From a cyanobacterium endosymbiont of Rhopalodia gibberula (GTDB lineage: Bacteria > Cyanobacteriota > Cyanobacteriia > Cyanobacteriales > Microcystaceae): 64,000 bases of DNA. Position numbers and translations under genes: made by a program. A model generated the notes under the pieces. The model ran no database searches. It had not been told where the DNA came from and saw nothing but the letters and a program-made list of their open reading frames with translations. The DNA is taken from the NCBI RefSeq assembly GCF_003574135.1, contig NZ_AP018341.1:2703740-2767739 (forward strand), read 5' to 3'. Positions 47,369 through 58,761 of this stretch are shown here, piece by piece. Within the stretch, counting starts at the first letter, position 1; each line of letters begins with the position of its first letter.

Positions 47369-49036
47369 ATGACTAATAGATTTTTTTTAAAAGCTTATAT
47401 GCCAATAATTATAACTTTTTTTAGTGGAGTATTGATGGGATTGTCAACTGCTCCTATATCTGCTTTTTATTTAGCATGGTTGGCTTTAATTCCTCTATGG
47501 TTTTTTACTATTAAAACTCGTGACTACCTTAATCAATTTGAAGATAAACTAACTATAAAATCTTTTATTTTGAATAAAAAAACCTGGATTGCTTTATTTT
47601 GGGGACTAGGTTATCATGGATTAAGTTTATTTTGGATTACGGGAATTCATCCCATGACTTGGATGAATTTTTCTTGGTTTACTAGTTTATTAATTACTAT
47701 TATTTGTTGGCTATTTATTACTTTTTGGGGAGCTTTATTAGTTACTATTTGGTCATTGGTTATTAGGTTATTTGATTATCTAAAATATAGAAATATTTAT
47801 CTTAAAAATACTTTAATAAATTCTTGCTCAAGGGTTATTTTTGGTGTTGCAATCTGGTGTTTATTGGAGTCAATTTGGAGTCAAGGACCTTTATGGTGGA
47901 CTTCACTTTCCTACACCCAAAGTCCTAATAATTTAGCTATTCTACAACTTAGTAAATTATCAGGATTTTCAACTGTAACTGCTACTATTGTTGCTATTAA
48001 TGGATTAATTGCAGAAGGAATTATTTTGCAAAGTAATCAATTTCAACTAAATTTTTTACATCAAAAAAAAAAATATCTCCGATTTAATTATTACAATTAT
48101 CACTCTTTAATTATTTTTTTTATATCAATAATAAGTCTACTTAGTTTGCATTTATATGGATTTTTTTTGTATAAAAATCCAGTTTTAAAATCAGAAAAAA
48201 ACGCTATAATAATAGGCATTATTCAAGGTAATATTCCTAACACGATAAAACTTTATTCTGAGGGTTTACAAAAAGCAACTCAGAGTTATACAATTGGTTA
48301 CAAACTATTAGCTTATCAAGGAGTTGATTTAATCATAACACCAGAGACTGCTTTGCCCTTTAACTGGAATTATATTGTAACTAATAGTCCTTTATATTCA
48401 GAAATTTTGACACACAAAGTTCCTATTTTATTGGGTGCATTTGGCAAGCGAAACAACAGCTATACTAATAGTCTATTTTCGGTGACAGGAGAAGGAAAAA
48501 TATTAAGCCGTTTTGATAAAGTAAAATTGGTTCCCTTGGGAGAATACATTCCTTTTGAATTCATTTTAGGTAAAGTTATTGATCGACTTTCTCCTTTAGA
48601 CAATCATTTAAAAGCAGGAGATAACAATCAAATTTTTAAGACTCCTTTTGGTCAGGCAATTGTAGGAATATGCTATGAATCAGCTTTTAGTGAACATTTT
48701 CGTCATCAAGCAAAAATAGGTGGAGAATTTATAATTACAGTGTCTAACAATGCTCATTATAGTGAAGCAATGCCTGCCCAACATCATGCTCAAGATATAA
48801 TTAGAGCCATTGAAACAGGTAAATGGATGGCAAGAGTAACTAACACTGGATATTCTGGTATTATTAATCCTCGTGGTCAAACTTTATGGATATCTGATAT
48901 GAACACTTATCAATTGCATCAGGGAAAAATTTATCGTAGTCACAGCCGCACTTTATACGTCCAATGGGGCGATTGGTTAACTAAAATATTATTATTACTA
49001 GGGATAATATTATTGTATTTTAAGATTAAACGATGA
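47369..49036 (+). CDS. lnt: Apolipoprotein N-acyltransferase
   Basis: Adds the third acyl chain to the N-terminal cysteine of lipoproteins in the inner membrane. 555 residues: about seven hydrophobic segments in the first half (YMPIIITFFSGVLMGLSTAP, then several in 60-270) and a nitrilase-like periplasmic domain. The catalytic triad is visible: Glu in LIITPETALPF near 324, Lys in FDKVKLVPLGEYIPFE near 384, Cys in VGICYESAFSEHF near 434. ATG at 47369 lies only four bases after the NTRC pseudogene, so the two were probably co-transcribed. lnt is intact, in line with the lipoproteins (lptC, znuA, orphan receptor) elsewhere in the window. Codon use is strongly AT-rich. Confidence 0.92.
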   Translation: MTNRFFLKAYMPIIITFFSGVLMGLSTAPISAFYLAWLALIPLWFFTIKTRDYLNQFEDKLTIKSFILNKKTWIALFWGLGYHGLSLFWITGIHPMTWMNFSWFTSLLITIICWLFITFWGALLVTIWSLVIRLFDYLKYRNIYLKNTLINSCSRVIFGVAIWCLLESIWSQGPLWWTSLSYTQSPNNLAILQLSKLSGFSTVTATIVAINGLIAEGIILQSNQFQLNFLHQKKKYLRFNYYNYHSLIIFFISIISLLSLHLYGFFLYKNPVLKSEKNAIIIGIIQGNIPNTIKLYSEGLQKATQSYTIGYKLLAYQGVDLIITPETALPFNWNYIVTNSPLYSEILTHKVPILLGAFGKRNNSYTNSLFSVTGEGKILSRFDKVKLVPLGEYIPFEFILGKVIDRLSPLDNHLKAGDNNQIFKTPFGQAIVGICYESAFSEHFRHQAKIGGEFIITVSNNAHYSEAMPAQHHAQDIIRAIETGKWMARVTNTGYSGIINPRGQTLWISDMNTYQLHQGKIYRSHSRTLYVQWGDWLTKILLLLGIILLYFKIKR

Positions 49037-51029
49037 TAATTAAATTTAAAGGATAATCAATACAAATAAACACTAAAATTGATGCATAATTACAACAATA
49101 TCTTAGTTTTTCAGTCATCTATAATATCACAGCTTGCATTAATAGTGTTGCTAAATAAGGTTATGTTTATGTTTGGACAAAGTTTAATCATCTAATATAG
49201 ATGACTTAAATTTACTCTTTAATCCTAACTACTACTTGCTACTTGGTAGTAGAGAGCATGACTTAATGTTTTAAAGTTAATAATTAACTAACACTTAACT
49301 TTTGAGCAAAGAAACAAAAAAATGCGTACAATGATGTATTAAAGATAACTAATAAGGTCAAATACTCAGACAATGTCTGTTTTAATTCAAGATTAAAATA
49401 GTTAAAGATGTTGTATATTCTTTTTAGTTTATAAAAATATTTTTTCAGGCTGACTTGATATTAAAATTAGTAATTAATTCATTTGTTCTAGCTTTGGATA
49501 CCCATTTACTAAAAGTTGTTAATTTTGTAAAAACAGCTACTAAAAAAATAGGGCTAAAAAAGATTAAATGATTTTCTAAAAATAGATCTTCTTATTATAG
49601 TCTGTAAATAAAATATAGAAATTAATAGTCTTTTGAACAAAAAAAATAATATCACACCTTAAAAATTTTAAAAAAATCTTTAAAAGCTAAAATTAAATAT
49701 ATAGTTTTTGGTGAATTTAGAGTAGTTTTGAAGTAAATCAAAAGAAAAGTTGCAGTCCCATTGGGTAAAGATTAACTTTTATAAAAAGCCAGGTCGATAA
49801 AGGTTATATGTCTATATATTTGTCAAACAAACTAATAACGGAAGCAAACTGATAGTATTGAAGTCTAAGAATAAATAGAAAATGGCTGAATTTAGTTTAT
49901 GAACGTTGAGCTAAAGATGTAGAGCTATCTAAAAAAGGTCTTATTGATAGAAGATGATGCCGGATAACATCATAGCAAAAAGTAAAAATTTCTTGAGGAA
50001 ATTACTAAATAATATTTGATAGCTGACTATCAATAATTAGACCCAACATAAAGGTTATGGATACTAGTAGATAAGTCTTGATTAAACTACTCTAATTTTT
50101 AAAAAGGATATGGCTATCTTGTCTAGTAAGAAACGATTTTATACTTTATTAGATGATAAAAAAAACTTAAATAATACTTTAATAAATTAAAAATACTAGT
50201 CATAAAAAATTGTTAGAATTGAATAAAAAAAATATGTTTTACTTAATTCTTAAGTAAATTAAAGTAAAAAAAGAAACTGAATTAGGTGTATGAAACATCA
50301 TTAGTTCTTCAAAAAAAATTAAAAAATTTTTAATAAAAACTAAGACTAGGTATTAGTACTATTTAAGGTTACTTAATTCATTGTACTTAAAAATAGTGAA
50401 ACAATCAGACTTCAGATTAAAGAAATTATTATTTATTTTGACCGAGGAATAGAGTAATAAACGGTATAATCTACTAATTAGAAATTAAAGTTGATAAAAA
50501 GTAGAACTTATATATAGGTTCCTAAATCATATTAATTTTTATCTCTTAGATTTTCTTACTTAAGATATAATTAATTATATACTACACTATCAGTTTTGTT
50601 TTATAAATAAAGTTTACGTGACTACTATTTATAATTAAAATAAGTTTTATACAAAATATTTCCCTATTTTTATAGTCTTTGATAGTTTAAAAATAAGTAA
50701 ATCTTAGTTTTTTTAAGTAAGTTTTTTTTTAAAAAACTTTAAATAGTACTGTATTTTTTTATTTTTGCTAAAAAATATTATCTAATATAGAAAATAAATT
50801 GATTTAAAAATCTTTTGTTCTTTTAGATAACAAGAAGGAATTATAGATAATAATAAAAAACACAAATCTGAATATAAAAATATCGATATGGTTAATAAAT
50901 ACTCTTTCAGGTTAACAGGTATATTATCTTTTTTAGATAGAGGATATAGTGAAGTATTTAAATACTTATCAAGTTATATAAAATATAATTGTGATCGTTG
51001 TCACTCTTACATAAAGGTCATAATCTTAA
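49037..51029. other. 2 kb AT-rich spacer with a transposase remnant
   Basis: No intact gene between lnt and znuA. The second ISL3-type transposase remnant occupies about 49900-50520. A 69-codon open frame (50888-51097) overlaps the znuA start out of frame and is probably chance. No Zur-type box (TGATAATCATTATCA-like) was found upstream of znuA. Confidence 0.6.
49900..50520 (+). pseudogene. ISL3-type transposase remnant, copy 2
   Basis: Near the 3' end the plus strand reads IIIYFDRGIE, two stops, TV, stop, STN, stop, KLKLIKSRTYI, which follows the ISL3 C-terminal pattern YFDRGTTNG.VEGINN.LKLIKR.AYG codon by codon. Upstream parts align with copy 1 at 36280-36600. It is more eroded than the other two copies. 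The left limit at 49900 is approximate. Confidence 0.6.
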
Positions 51030-51947
51030 ATGAATTTGCAGGTTTCGGCTATCTGGATGATCCTGGTGTTGAACGTTGTTACAATAACGGGATGTAGTAA
51101 CCCGTCAGGGACTCAAAACAAAGCTAAAGAAATTTTAGATATTACGGTAAGTATTGTTCCCCAGAAATATTTCGTCAGAAAAATTGGAGGTGATCGCGTC
51201 AAGATTAATGTTATGGTGAAATCTGGGGTCGACTTCCATAACTACGAACCAAAACCCGAACAATTACAAGCTTTGAGTCATGCTGAAGCTTACATTACTA
51301 TCGGAATCCCGTTTGAAAGAGCGTGGATAGATAAGATTTCAGGGGCGAATACTCAATTGCAAATTATCGACTCAGCTAAAGGAATAAAACGCCTCCCCAT
51401 GATAAACCATGATCACCATGAACATCACTATGATAAATCAAGATCGGAAAACGCGACAGAAACCCTAGATCCCCATATTTGGCTATCTCCAACATTAGCC
51501 AAGATTCAGGCTAAAAATATTTATCAAGGATTAACCAGACTTGATCCTAATTATCAGGTAAAGTATTTAGAAAATCTAGAAATATTTCTACAAGAGATTG
51601 AGCAGTTAGGTGGTCAAATAAAAGAAAATCTCAGCCAAATAAAAAATAGAAAATTTATCGTATTTCATCCGGCTTGGGGTTACTTTGCTAATGAGTATAA
51701 CTTGACTCAAATACCTGTAGAAGTAGGAGGTCAAGGACCAAGTCCTGCTGAGTTAGGGAAATTAATTAAGGAAGCTAAAGAAGAAAAAATAAAAGTTATT
51801 TTTGCTCAGCCAGAATTAAATATTAATCCCGCCACAATTATTGCAAAAGAAATCGATGGAGAAGTTTTATTAATTAGTCCCTTGGAACCTAATTGGTCAG
51901 AAAATTTACTAAAAGTTTCTGAAACTCTTTCTAATGTTTTAGATTAA
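51030..51947 (+). CDS. znuA: Zinc/manganese ABC transporter substrate-binding lipoprotein
   Basis: 305 residues, cluster A-I binding protein. Signal peptide with lipobox ITGC (Cys23). The metal-coordinating pattern of the family is present: His in SGVDFHNYEP, a histidine-rich loop HDHHEHHYDK (about 129-138), His in LDPHIWLSPT, His in VFHPAWGYFA and an acidic residue near the C-terminus. The His-rich loop favours zinc over manganese. ATG at 51030; the upstream alternative frame is unrelated. First gene of a plus-strand operon, with the ATPase 31 bases downstream. The pattern of three components makes a complete high-affinity importer. Confidence 0.9.
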   Translation: MNLQVSAIWMILVLNVVTITGCSNPSGTQNKAKEILDITVSIVPQKYFVRKIGGDRVKINVMVKSGVDFHNYEPKPEQLQALSHAEAYITIGIPFERAWIDKISGANTQLQIIDSAKGIKRLPMINHDHHEHHYDKSRSENATETLDPHIWLSPTLAKIQAKNIYQGLTRLDPNYQVKYLENLEIFLQEIEQLGGQIKENLSQIKNRKFIVFHPAWGYFANEYNLTQIPVEVGGQGPSPAELGKLIKEAKEEKIKVIFAQPELNINPATIIAKEIDGEVLLISPLEPNWSENLLKVSETLSNVLD

Positions 51948-51978
51948 ATTTATAAAGCACTACCACCAATTTGACTTT

Positions 51979-52755
51979 ATGTCTACTGAAGTTATTAGTC
52001 TGAATCATGTCTGGGTAAAATATAATCAAACTCCTGTCTTAGAGGATATTGATTTTACGGTTTACGAAGGAGATTTTGTCGGGTTAATTGGTCCAAATGG
52101 AGGGGGAAAGACAACCTTATTAAAACTAATATTAGGATTAATTTCTCCTTACCAAGGGAATGTTAGAATTATGGGAAAGCGGGTCGGCTTTGGACGACAA
52201 TATATAGGTTATGTTCCTCAAGTCTTAGAATTTGATCGAGAGTTTCCCATCAGAGTTGCTGATGTCGTTAGGATGGGACGATTAGGAAAACGTCGTCTAT
52301 TACACAGATATAATGCTAAAGACGAAGCCATTGTCAATCATAGTTTAGAAAAAGTAGGAATAGTCGAATTACGTAATCGTCCCATTGGTCAACTATCGGG
52401 AGGTCAACGTCAACGGGTTTATATTGCCCGCGCTTTAGCTTCAGAACCTCGTATTTTGTTGTTGGATGAACCTACTGCAAGTGTTGATTACAAAATAAAG
52501 AGTAGTATTTATGAGTTGCTGAAAGAGATTAATCAATACATCACAATTTTAATGATATCCCATGATATAGGAGAAGTTTCCACCTATGTTAAAACTATAG
52601 GCTCTCTTAACCGCCGTCTACTCTATCACGGAGAGAATCAGCTTACCAGTGATATTATTGAACGGACTTATCAGTGTCCTATTGATTTAATTGCCAATAA
52701 AGTCCCCCATCAGATTCTTCCTCAACATTCTTGCTCCCTTTACAGTAATGATTGA
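51979..52755 (+). CDS. znuC: Zinc/manganese ABC transporter ATP-binding protein
   Basis: 258 residues. Walker A GPNGGGKTTLLKLIL, Q-loop in VPQVLEFDREFPIRV, ABC signature LSGGQRQRVYIARALA, Walker B ILLLDEPTASVD and switch His in LMISHDIGEV are all intact. It powers metal uptake with the ZnuB permease and ZnuA receptor. ATG at 51979, 31 bases after znuA; its 3' end overlaps the start of znuB by eight bases. The last 30 residues are a family-typical tail. Confidence 0.92.
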   Translation: MSTEVISLNHVWVKYNQTPVLEDIDFTVYEGDFVGLIGPNGGGKTTLLKLILGLISPYQGNVRIMGKRVGFGRQYIGYVPQVLEFDREFPIRVADVVRMGRLGKRRLLHRYNAKDEAIVNHSLEKVGIVELRNRPIGQLSGGQRQRVYIARALASEPRILLLDEPTASVDYKIKSSIYELLKEINQYITILMISHDIGEVSTYVKTIGSLNRRLLYHGENQLTSDIIERTYQCPIDLIANKVPHQILPQHSCSLYSND

Positions 52756-53575
52756 AAGTATTTTTGAGTTATTTCAATTTGAATTCATGCGAAATGCTCT
52801 TTTAGTAGGGGTATTGGTTAGTATTGCTTGTGGTATTGTTGGTACACTTGTGGTTGTTAACCGTATTGTGTTTATCAGTGGAGGAATTGCCCACGCGGCC
52901 TATGGCGGTATTGGGTTAGGTTATTTTTATGGCTTTAATCCTATTGTCGGGGCTATTATTTTTGCGTTAATGGCAGCTTTAGGAATGGGATGGATAGCCC
53001 GAAAAACTGAACAAAGGGCAGATACTTTGATTGGTGTCATGTGGGCGGTTGGTATGGCAATTGGGATTATTTTAGTAGATTTAACCCCAGGGTATAAATC
53101 AGATTTAATGAGTTACTTATTTGGGAGTATTCTAACAGTATCCAAAACAAATCTACTAATAATAGTAGGTTTAAATACTATTATTATTTTGATAGTAACT
53201 ATGTTTTATAAAGAGTTATTAGCTATTTCTTTTGATCGTGTTTTTGCATTAACTCGTGATCTTCCTGCAGATACTCTTTATCTGATATTAGTTGCCATGA
53301 TTGCTTTAACCGTGGTAATGGTAATGCAAATTGTCGGATTGATTATGGTAATTGCCTTATTAACAATTCCGGCAGCAATTGCAGAGCAATTTCTACAAGA
53401 TATTAAACAAATAATGATAGTTGCGATTATCCTAGGAGGAATTTTTACCACCCTGGGACTGGGTTTATCTTATTGTTTTAACTTAACTTCTGGGGCAACT
53501 ATTATTCTAATATCTGGAATTACTTATTTACTCAGTTTAGTTATTAAACAATATAATAAAATTAAGTTAACTTAA
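52748..53575 (+). CDS. znuB: Zinc/manganese ABC transporter permease
   Basis: About 275 residues with eight to nine transmembrane helices (ALLVGVLVSIACGIVGTLVV near the N-terminus, IVGAIIFALMAALGMGWIA, LIVAMIALTVVMVMQIVG-like segments further on). The ABC-3 family features VVNRIVFISGGIAHAAYGGI and VGLIMVIALLTIPAAIAEQF are clear. I placed the start at ATG 52748 (MIESIFELFQFEFM), overlapping the znuC stop by eight bases; a longer frame from TTG 52691 would overlap znuC more and adds a non-conserved leader. Last gene of the operon. Confidence 0.9.
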   Translation: MIESIFELFQFEFMRNALLVGVLVSIACGIVGTLVVVNRIVFISGGIAHAAYGGIGLGYFYGFNPIVGAIIFALMAALGMGWIARKTEQRADTLIGVMWAVGMAIGIILVDLTPGYKSDLMSYLFGSILTVSKTNLLIIVGLNTIIILIVTMFYKELLAISFDRVFALTRDLPADTLYLILVAMIALTVVMVMQIVGLIMVIALLTIPAAIAEQFLQDIKQIMIVAIILGGIFTTLGLGLSYCFNLTSGATIILISGITYLLSLVIKQYNKIKLT

Positions 53576-54155
53576 AATCTAGATAAGAAATAATTATTCT
53601 TTTATTTTTATAAAATTAAGGTTTTATCAGGACAAAAACTAATCCTTACATGCATTTATTTGCAAATATTTAATGACATTTTTAAGGAATTGGGAGAATA
53701 TCTTGGTCCTCATATCTACTTAAACCACAGGAACTTCAGAAGTTATGATTTTATTGCCAGAACACGAAATGGGCAAGAAAATTCTGAGTCATATGGTTAA
53801 GATTATCCTTGGATAATTAATTAAAGACGAACTGTGATATATTTGGTTCAACGATATCTTTATTAAAAGTTATAAAATTAAAAAATTGAGTATTTAGGAA
53901 ATCGTAGTCTATGTATTAATAGACATAAAAAAGTACAATATATTTATTATACTACTAATAGTATATTGATTGATTTATATATTTCTGATATCTTTTAAAG
54001 ACAGTTTGTTCTTAGTACAAATACTGGTTTAAAAAAAATAAAATAGTGTAGAACAATAAATTTTAATTAAATTAAAAGCATCAACTTAAATATCTGCGAA
54101 TAAGAATAATTTATTATAAAATCTATAAAGATAAAATTATTTGGACATTCTTCAG
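53576..54155. other. 580-base spacer
   Basis: Between znuB and the DUF1400 hydrolase. A short plus-strand peptide LGEYLGPHIYLNHRNFRSYD FIARTRNGQ (about 53688-53778) looks like a gene fragment of unknown family. The rest is AT-rich with nothing recognised. Confidence 0.45.
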
Positions 54156-55841
54156 ATGAGATTTTCTTATATTTTCTTTGTTCCTTGGTTATTGAGTGTA
54201 TTTAGCACAGTAACCTTTCCCCTCTCAGCCTCTGTTCACGGGGCCGAGACAATATATTTACTATATAACGCCATTAATCTCTCAGTGAGGGTTAAATCCT
54301 TAGATAAATTTGCTAAAGAAGGGAAAATAGATAAGAACTTGGCATTCTATTTAGATATTGTCGGAGCTACAGAAGAAGAAAAAGTCTTATTTCGGGAGGC
54401 ATTAATGACTCCCGTAGAGGTTGATCCCGTATTATTGTCTCGTTTTCTTCGCACCGATGAAGGGGAACGTCTCATGGATTATTTTGGAGACGTTATTAAC
54501 ATTCAAGGAGGGCGTAATGGCAAATCTCCCCTGAGAGGCTCATTAGTTCAAGCAGCCTTTGAACCTGAAGGATTAAGCTTGATTAATGTTCTCAAAAAAC
54601 TCCCCGTCAATATGCAAATTGATATCAAAAAAACCTTACGTTTATCTCGACAAATTGAGGTAATTGTTAAGGGGACTTATTTATTTAGTGAAGCAGTAGT
54701 TAACTTATCAGAAATTGAAGCTCAAAACTCTACGCCTATCAATTTTTTCCAATTGGCTGATATACGAGAACCAGGCCCTTTCGAAGTGGAAAAACCTAAA
54801 CGTTGGATTTTACGAAATAAAAAGCGTAATATACAACGGGGAGGGCAAAAATTTTATGTTGATGTCTATCGACCTCAAACAGAACGTGAGGGTAAAACCC
54901 CCGTAGTGATTATTTCTCATGGGTTAAGTTCTAGACCTGAAGATTTTGCCAAACGGGCTGAACATTTGGCTTCTTATGGTTACGTGGTCGCCCTTCCTCA
55001 ACATCCAGGGAGTGATATCCAACACCTTCAAGACTTATTAGACGGTTATACTGGGGAAATATTTTATCTTGATGAATTTTTAAACCGTCCCCTAGATATT
55101 AGTCAAACTTTAGATGAATTAGAACGGCGTAATATTACTGAGTTTGGCGGCAAACTGAACTTAAAAAATGTAGGAGTTCTAGGTCATTCTTTTGGCGGTT
55201 ATACAGTCCTAGCTTTAGCAGGAGCAACCTTAGATTTCAAAGGACTTGGAAAGGATTGTAATATAGAATTGGGTAAGTTAAATACAGCGTTATTACTTCA
55301 ATGTCGAGCTTTAAAATTGGAGCGGAAAGATTATAATTTTCGAGATGAACGAATACAAGCAGTTTATGCAATTAATCCTGTTAATGCTAGTATTTTCGGA
55401 GAACAAGGATTAAGTAACATTATAATTCCAACTTTTATTGGTGCTGGAAATTACGATCCAGCTACACCTTTTGTCTTTGAACAGGCTCGATCTTTTCCCT
55501 GGTTAACAACTAAAAACCGCTATCTTTTATTGCAAGAAGGTCAAGCTCATGTTGATTTTTCTCAACTAGATGCAGGGTTAACAGATATGATTAATACTCT
55601 TCCTAATTTAACATTACCAAGTCCAATTTTACTAGATAATTATACTAATGCAACGATGTTAGCCTTTTTTGAAATCTATATTGTCAATAATCAAGATTAC
55701 AAACCTTATCTTCAATCCTCTTATGTTAACCATATTAGTCAAAAACAAAACTTCCCTGCTCATTTAATTTCGGGAGATTCTACAGAAGGATTACGTAAGT
55801 TCATTAAACAGTATAGATTGGATAACTTAGATATCAATTGA
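54156..55841 (+). CDS. Exported alpha/beta hydrolase with DUF1400 N-terminal domain
   Basis: About 561 residues. A Sec signal peptide (RFSYIFFVPWLLSVFSTVTF, cleavage near SVHGA) is followed by the helical DUF1400 domain common in cyanobacteria (AINLSVRVKSLDKFAKEGKI, later EALMTPVEVDPVLLSRFLRT). The C-terminal alpha/beta hydrolase domain has VVIISHGLSSRPEDFAKRAE (oxyanion side) and the nucleophile elbow VLGHSFGGYT near residue 345. The arrangement recalls platelet-activating-factor acetylhydrolase or chlorophyllase-like enzymes; substrate unknown, location probably periplasmic. I chose ATG 54156 since the frame's earlier TTG (54141) would put five residues before the signal peptide. Confidence 0.78.
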   Translation: MRFSYIFFVPWLLSVFSTVTFPLSASVHGAETIYLLYNAINLSVRVKSLDKFAKEGKIDKNLAFYLDIVGATEEEKVLFREALMTPVEVDPVLLSRFLRTDEGERLMDYFGDVINIQGGRNGKSPLRGSLVQAAFEPEGLSLINVLKKLPVNMQIDIKKTLRLSRQIEVIVKGTYLFSEAVVNLSEIEAQNSTPINFFQLADIREPGPFEVEKPKRWILRNKKRNIQRGGQKFYVDVYRPQTEREGKTPVVIISHGLSSRPEDFAKRAEHLASYGYVVALPQHPGSDIQHLQDLLDGYTGEIFYLDEFLNRPLDISQTLDELERRNITEFGGKLNLKNVGVLGHSFGGYTVLALAGATLDFKGLGKDCNIELGKLNTALLLQCRALKLERKDYNFRDERIQAVYAINPVNASIFGEQGLSNIIIPTFIGAGNYDPATPFVFEQARSFPWLTTKNRYLLLQEGQAHVDFSQLDAGLTDMINTLPNLTLPSPILLDNYTNATMLAFFEIYIVNNQDYKPYLQSSYVNHISQKQNFPAHLISGDSTEGLRKFIKQYRLDNLDIN

Positions 55842-55899
55842 AATTAGTTGAGTGGAGTCAAAAAGCTTGTTTATTTTCCCAGCAATGGAACAACTAGGT

Positions 55900-56085
55900 A
55901 GGTGTTAGATTTGATAAATTATCGCCTATTTTCTTCAAAGAAGAGTATAAAGTATCAATAATGAATTTAAATCGATTAAAAGGAGAGCTTATGACTCATG
56001 GATTCAGAAATTTTGTTAATTTTTAATTCTAAAATTTTTTGATTTGGTATTTCACTGATTAATTTTACATCATAAGTCCTGTAAA
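55900..56085 (+). pseudogene. ISL3-type transposase remnant, copy 3
   Basis: One frame reads INNEFKSIKRRAY, then after a frameshift HGFRNFVNF, stop, F, stop, NFLIWYFTD. This reproduces the conserved ISL3 C-terminus seen also at 36630-36725. Only the end of the gene is recognisable. Confidence 0.7.
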
Positions 56086-56374
56086 GTCTTTGACTTCTAC
56101 CTCTTGAACACGTCCAATAGTCTCTTTTCAGTTAATTTATTGTTGTTTTCCAAAAGATTTTTCTGGCCAATAGACATAAAGAGCGTGCATAATTAAAAGA
56201 GAAATCTTGACACGATAAGTTATACTCGCTTTTGATAAGTGTAAACCCTCATTAATATCCATTAATTTCTTTAAAATTGTTCTTTAACCGAGATAAACCT
56301 CATTCTCAGCTAAAGATAAATCAAATATATAAACTTTTTATTAGGTAAATATATCCATCTACCTCGAAGTAAAT

Positions 56375-56560
56375 AATCATGCTATTTTAACTCATATTCT
56401 ACCTCTGACTATCTACAGTCCACAACATAGTTACATATATCATAAATTGGTTGTTGACGATGAAGCGATCTTTCTCGGATTAATTGATGGGTTCCTTTTT
56501 TAATAACATTGAGCGAGTGGCGAACATTGAGTTGAATTATTTTTAACATAACTCATTTTC
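56375..56560 (-). pseudogene. DUF4327 family remnant
   Basis: The minus strand reads IIQLNVRHSLNVIKKGTHQL, IRERSLHRQQPIYDICNYVV, DCR, stop, SEVEYELK, stop, HDYLLRGRWIYLPNKK. This follows the small cyanobacterial DUF4327 pattern (YSIDVI..E...LV..G..SRQQPIY.LC.YIP.REW..VE.ELE..DYLLRDRI..L). Two stop codons make it non-functional. DUF4327 function is unknown; assignment by memory of the family pattern. Confidence 0.6.
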
Positions 56561-57132
56561 TCATAATGTTCTAGTAGATAAAATGGTTAAAGTAATAGGG
56601 GATGGAAAAAACTTTAAACTCCCATTTTTGTTTCCAATGAGGTTATATATTTCTTTAAATCCATAACTCTTTATTTGAATTCGATTACCAAAATAGAAAG
56701 ACATTTAAATATAGGATCACTCTATCCGATGATTTCCCCTTCCACGACCTGGGGACCAGTTTTAGGAAATAATTCAGGTTCAGACAGATTAGGAAGTTTT
56801 GTTCTTGAGACAGGCGACAGACTTCCATTTTTAAGTAACCGATACGGATTTCAATATTAGTGATACTTATTTTTAACGATATCTCAGAACTTGCAACAAT
56901 CTCTAATGATACTTATGACTAGTCAATTAATCATCAATGCTGCTACAAAAATGATACATACTCTAGTAAGAGAATGATTAAATATGCAATCATCACTCGT
57001 AAACTTACCTGAAATTTAACTTAGGAGACTCTTCGTAAAATCACTCTAGCAACAAAACTATAACACATCAGGATCAACTAGTCGTTAATCCTGATGAAAA
57101 TTTATTTTTGCTTATTTATCAAACTCTTTAGC

Positions 57133-58191
<1,059 letters not shown>

Positions 58192-58203
58192 GATCTTCTC
58201 CAT

Positions 58204-58761
58204 TTGCGAAACTTTGGGGCAAAGACCGCTACACTAAAGGTATTCACGCTAAAGGTATAAAGTCAACTACAATAAGATTTGCTGCTTTCACCAATACTTT
58301 ACCTTCATGAGTAGTTCTATTGCTTTTTTGATCAATTTTTTTATTAGTGAGGCTAGTCACCTATATTAGTCTAACGCTCTCTGCAAATCCCGATCAATTC
58401 CCTATTGCTAAAACCGGTTAGTTTCATTTTGGGTAGGAGTTATATTATGCTCGTTTCTCAATTAATTCATCCAAGTTGTCATTTGTTCCTTATTTTTAGT
58501 TATTTGCAACAAAAATGTGGTTAAAACTCTATTTTCTGATTATTTCTTTAAATTATTTTAATATCTTTTACTTCGATAACAATCACCCTATTATGTTTAA
58601 TACGACGCCAAGTAGTTAATTGTTAGAAAATATGAAGTTATTAGGAGCATTATTTAAAGAGACGATCACTATATTAAATCCGAATTTAAACGTGGGTACG
58701 ACCAAATTATCCCTATCAATTACCAGACACGTCAGTATTATAAACGAATGCTACATAACCC
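58204..58761. other. 558-base divergent spacer
   Basis: Between the CobW-type gene (minus) and the decarboxylase (plus). AT-rich. A 60-codon open frame (58620-58802) with MKLLGALFKETI near its start overlaps the decarboxylase out of frame and is probably chance. No clear operator or terminator. Confidence 0.45.

Larger units (their letters stand above)
55842..57132. other. 1.3 kb decayed spacer
   Basis: Contains the third ISL3-type transposase tail (55900-56085), a DUF4327 remnant (56375-56560) and an inverted repeat CATCAGGAT...ATCCTGATG (57066-57096) near the cobW stop that lacks a strong T run. A 61-codon open frame (56675-56860) shows no recognised homology. Confidence 0.6.

Noticed and set aside
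50888-51097. 69-codon open frame overlapping the znuA start
   Set aside because: Out of frame with znuA and overlaps its signal peptide coding region; no recognised similarity.
56675-56860. 61-codon open frame with Gly/Ser-rich middle
   Set aside because: No family recognised and no start context; left as part of the decayed spacer.
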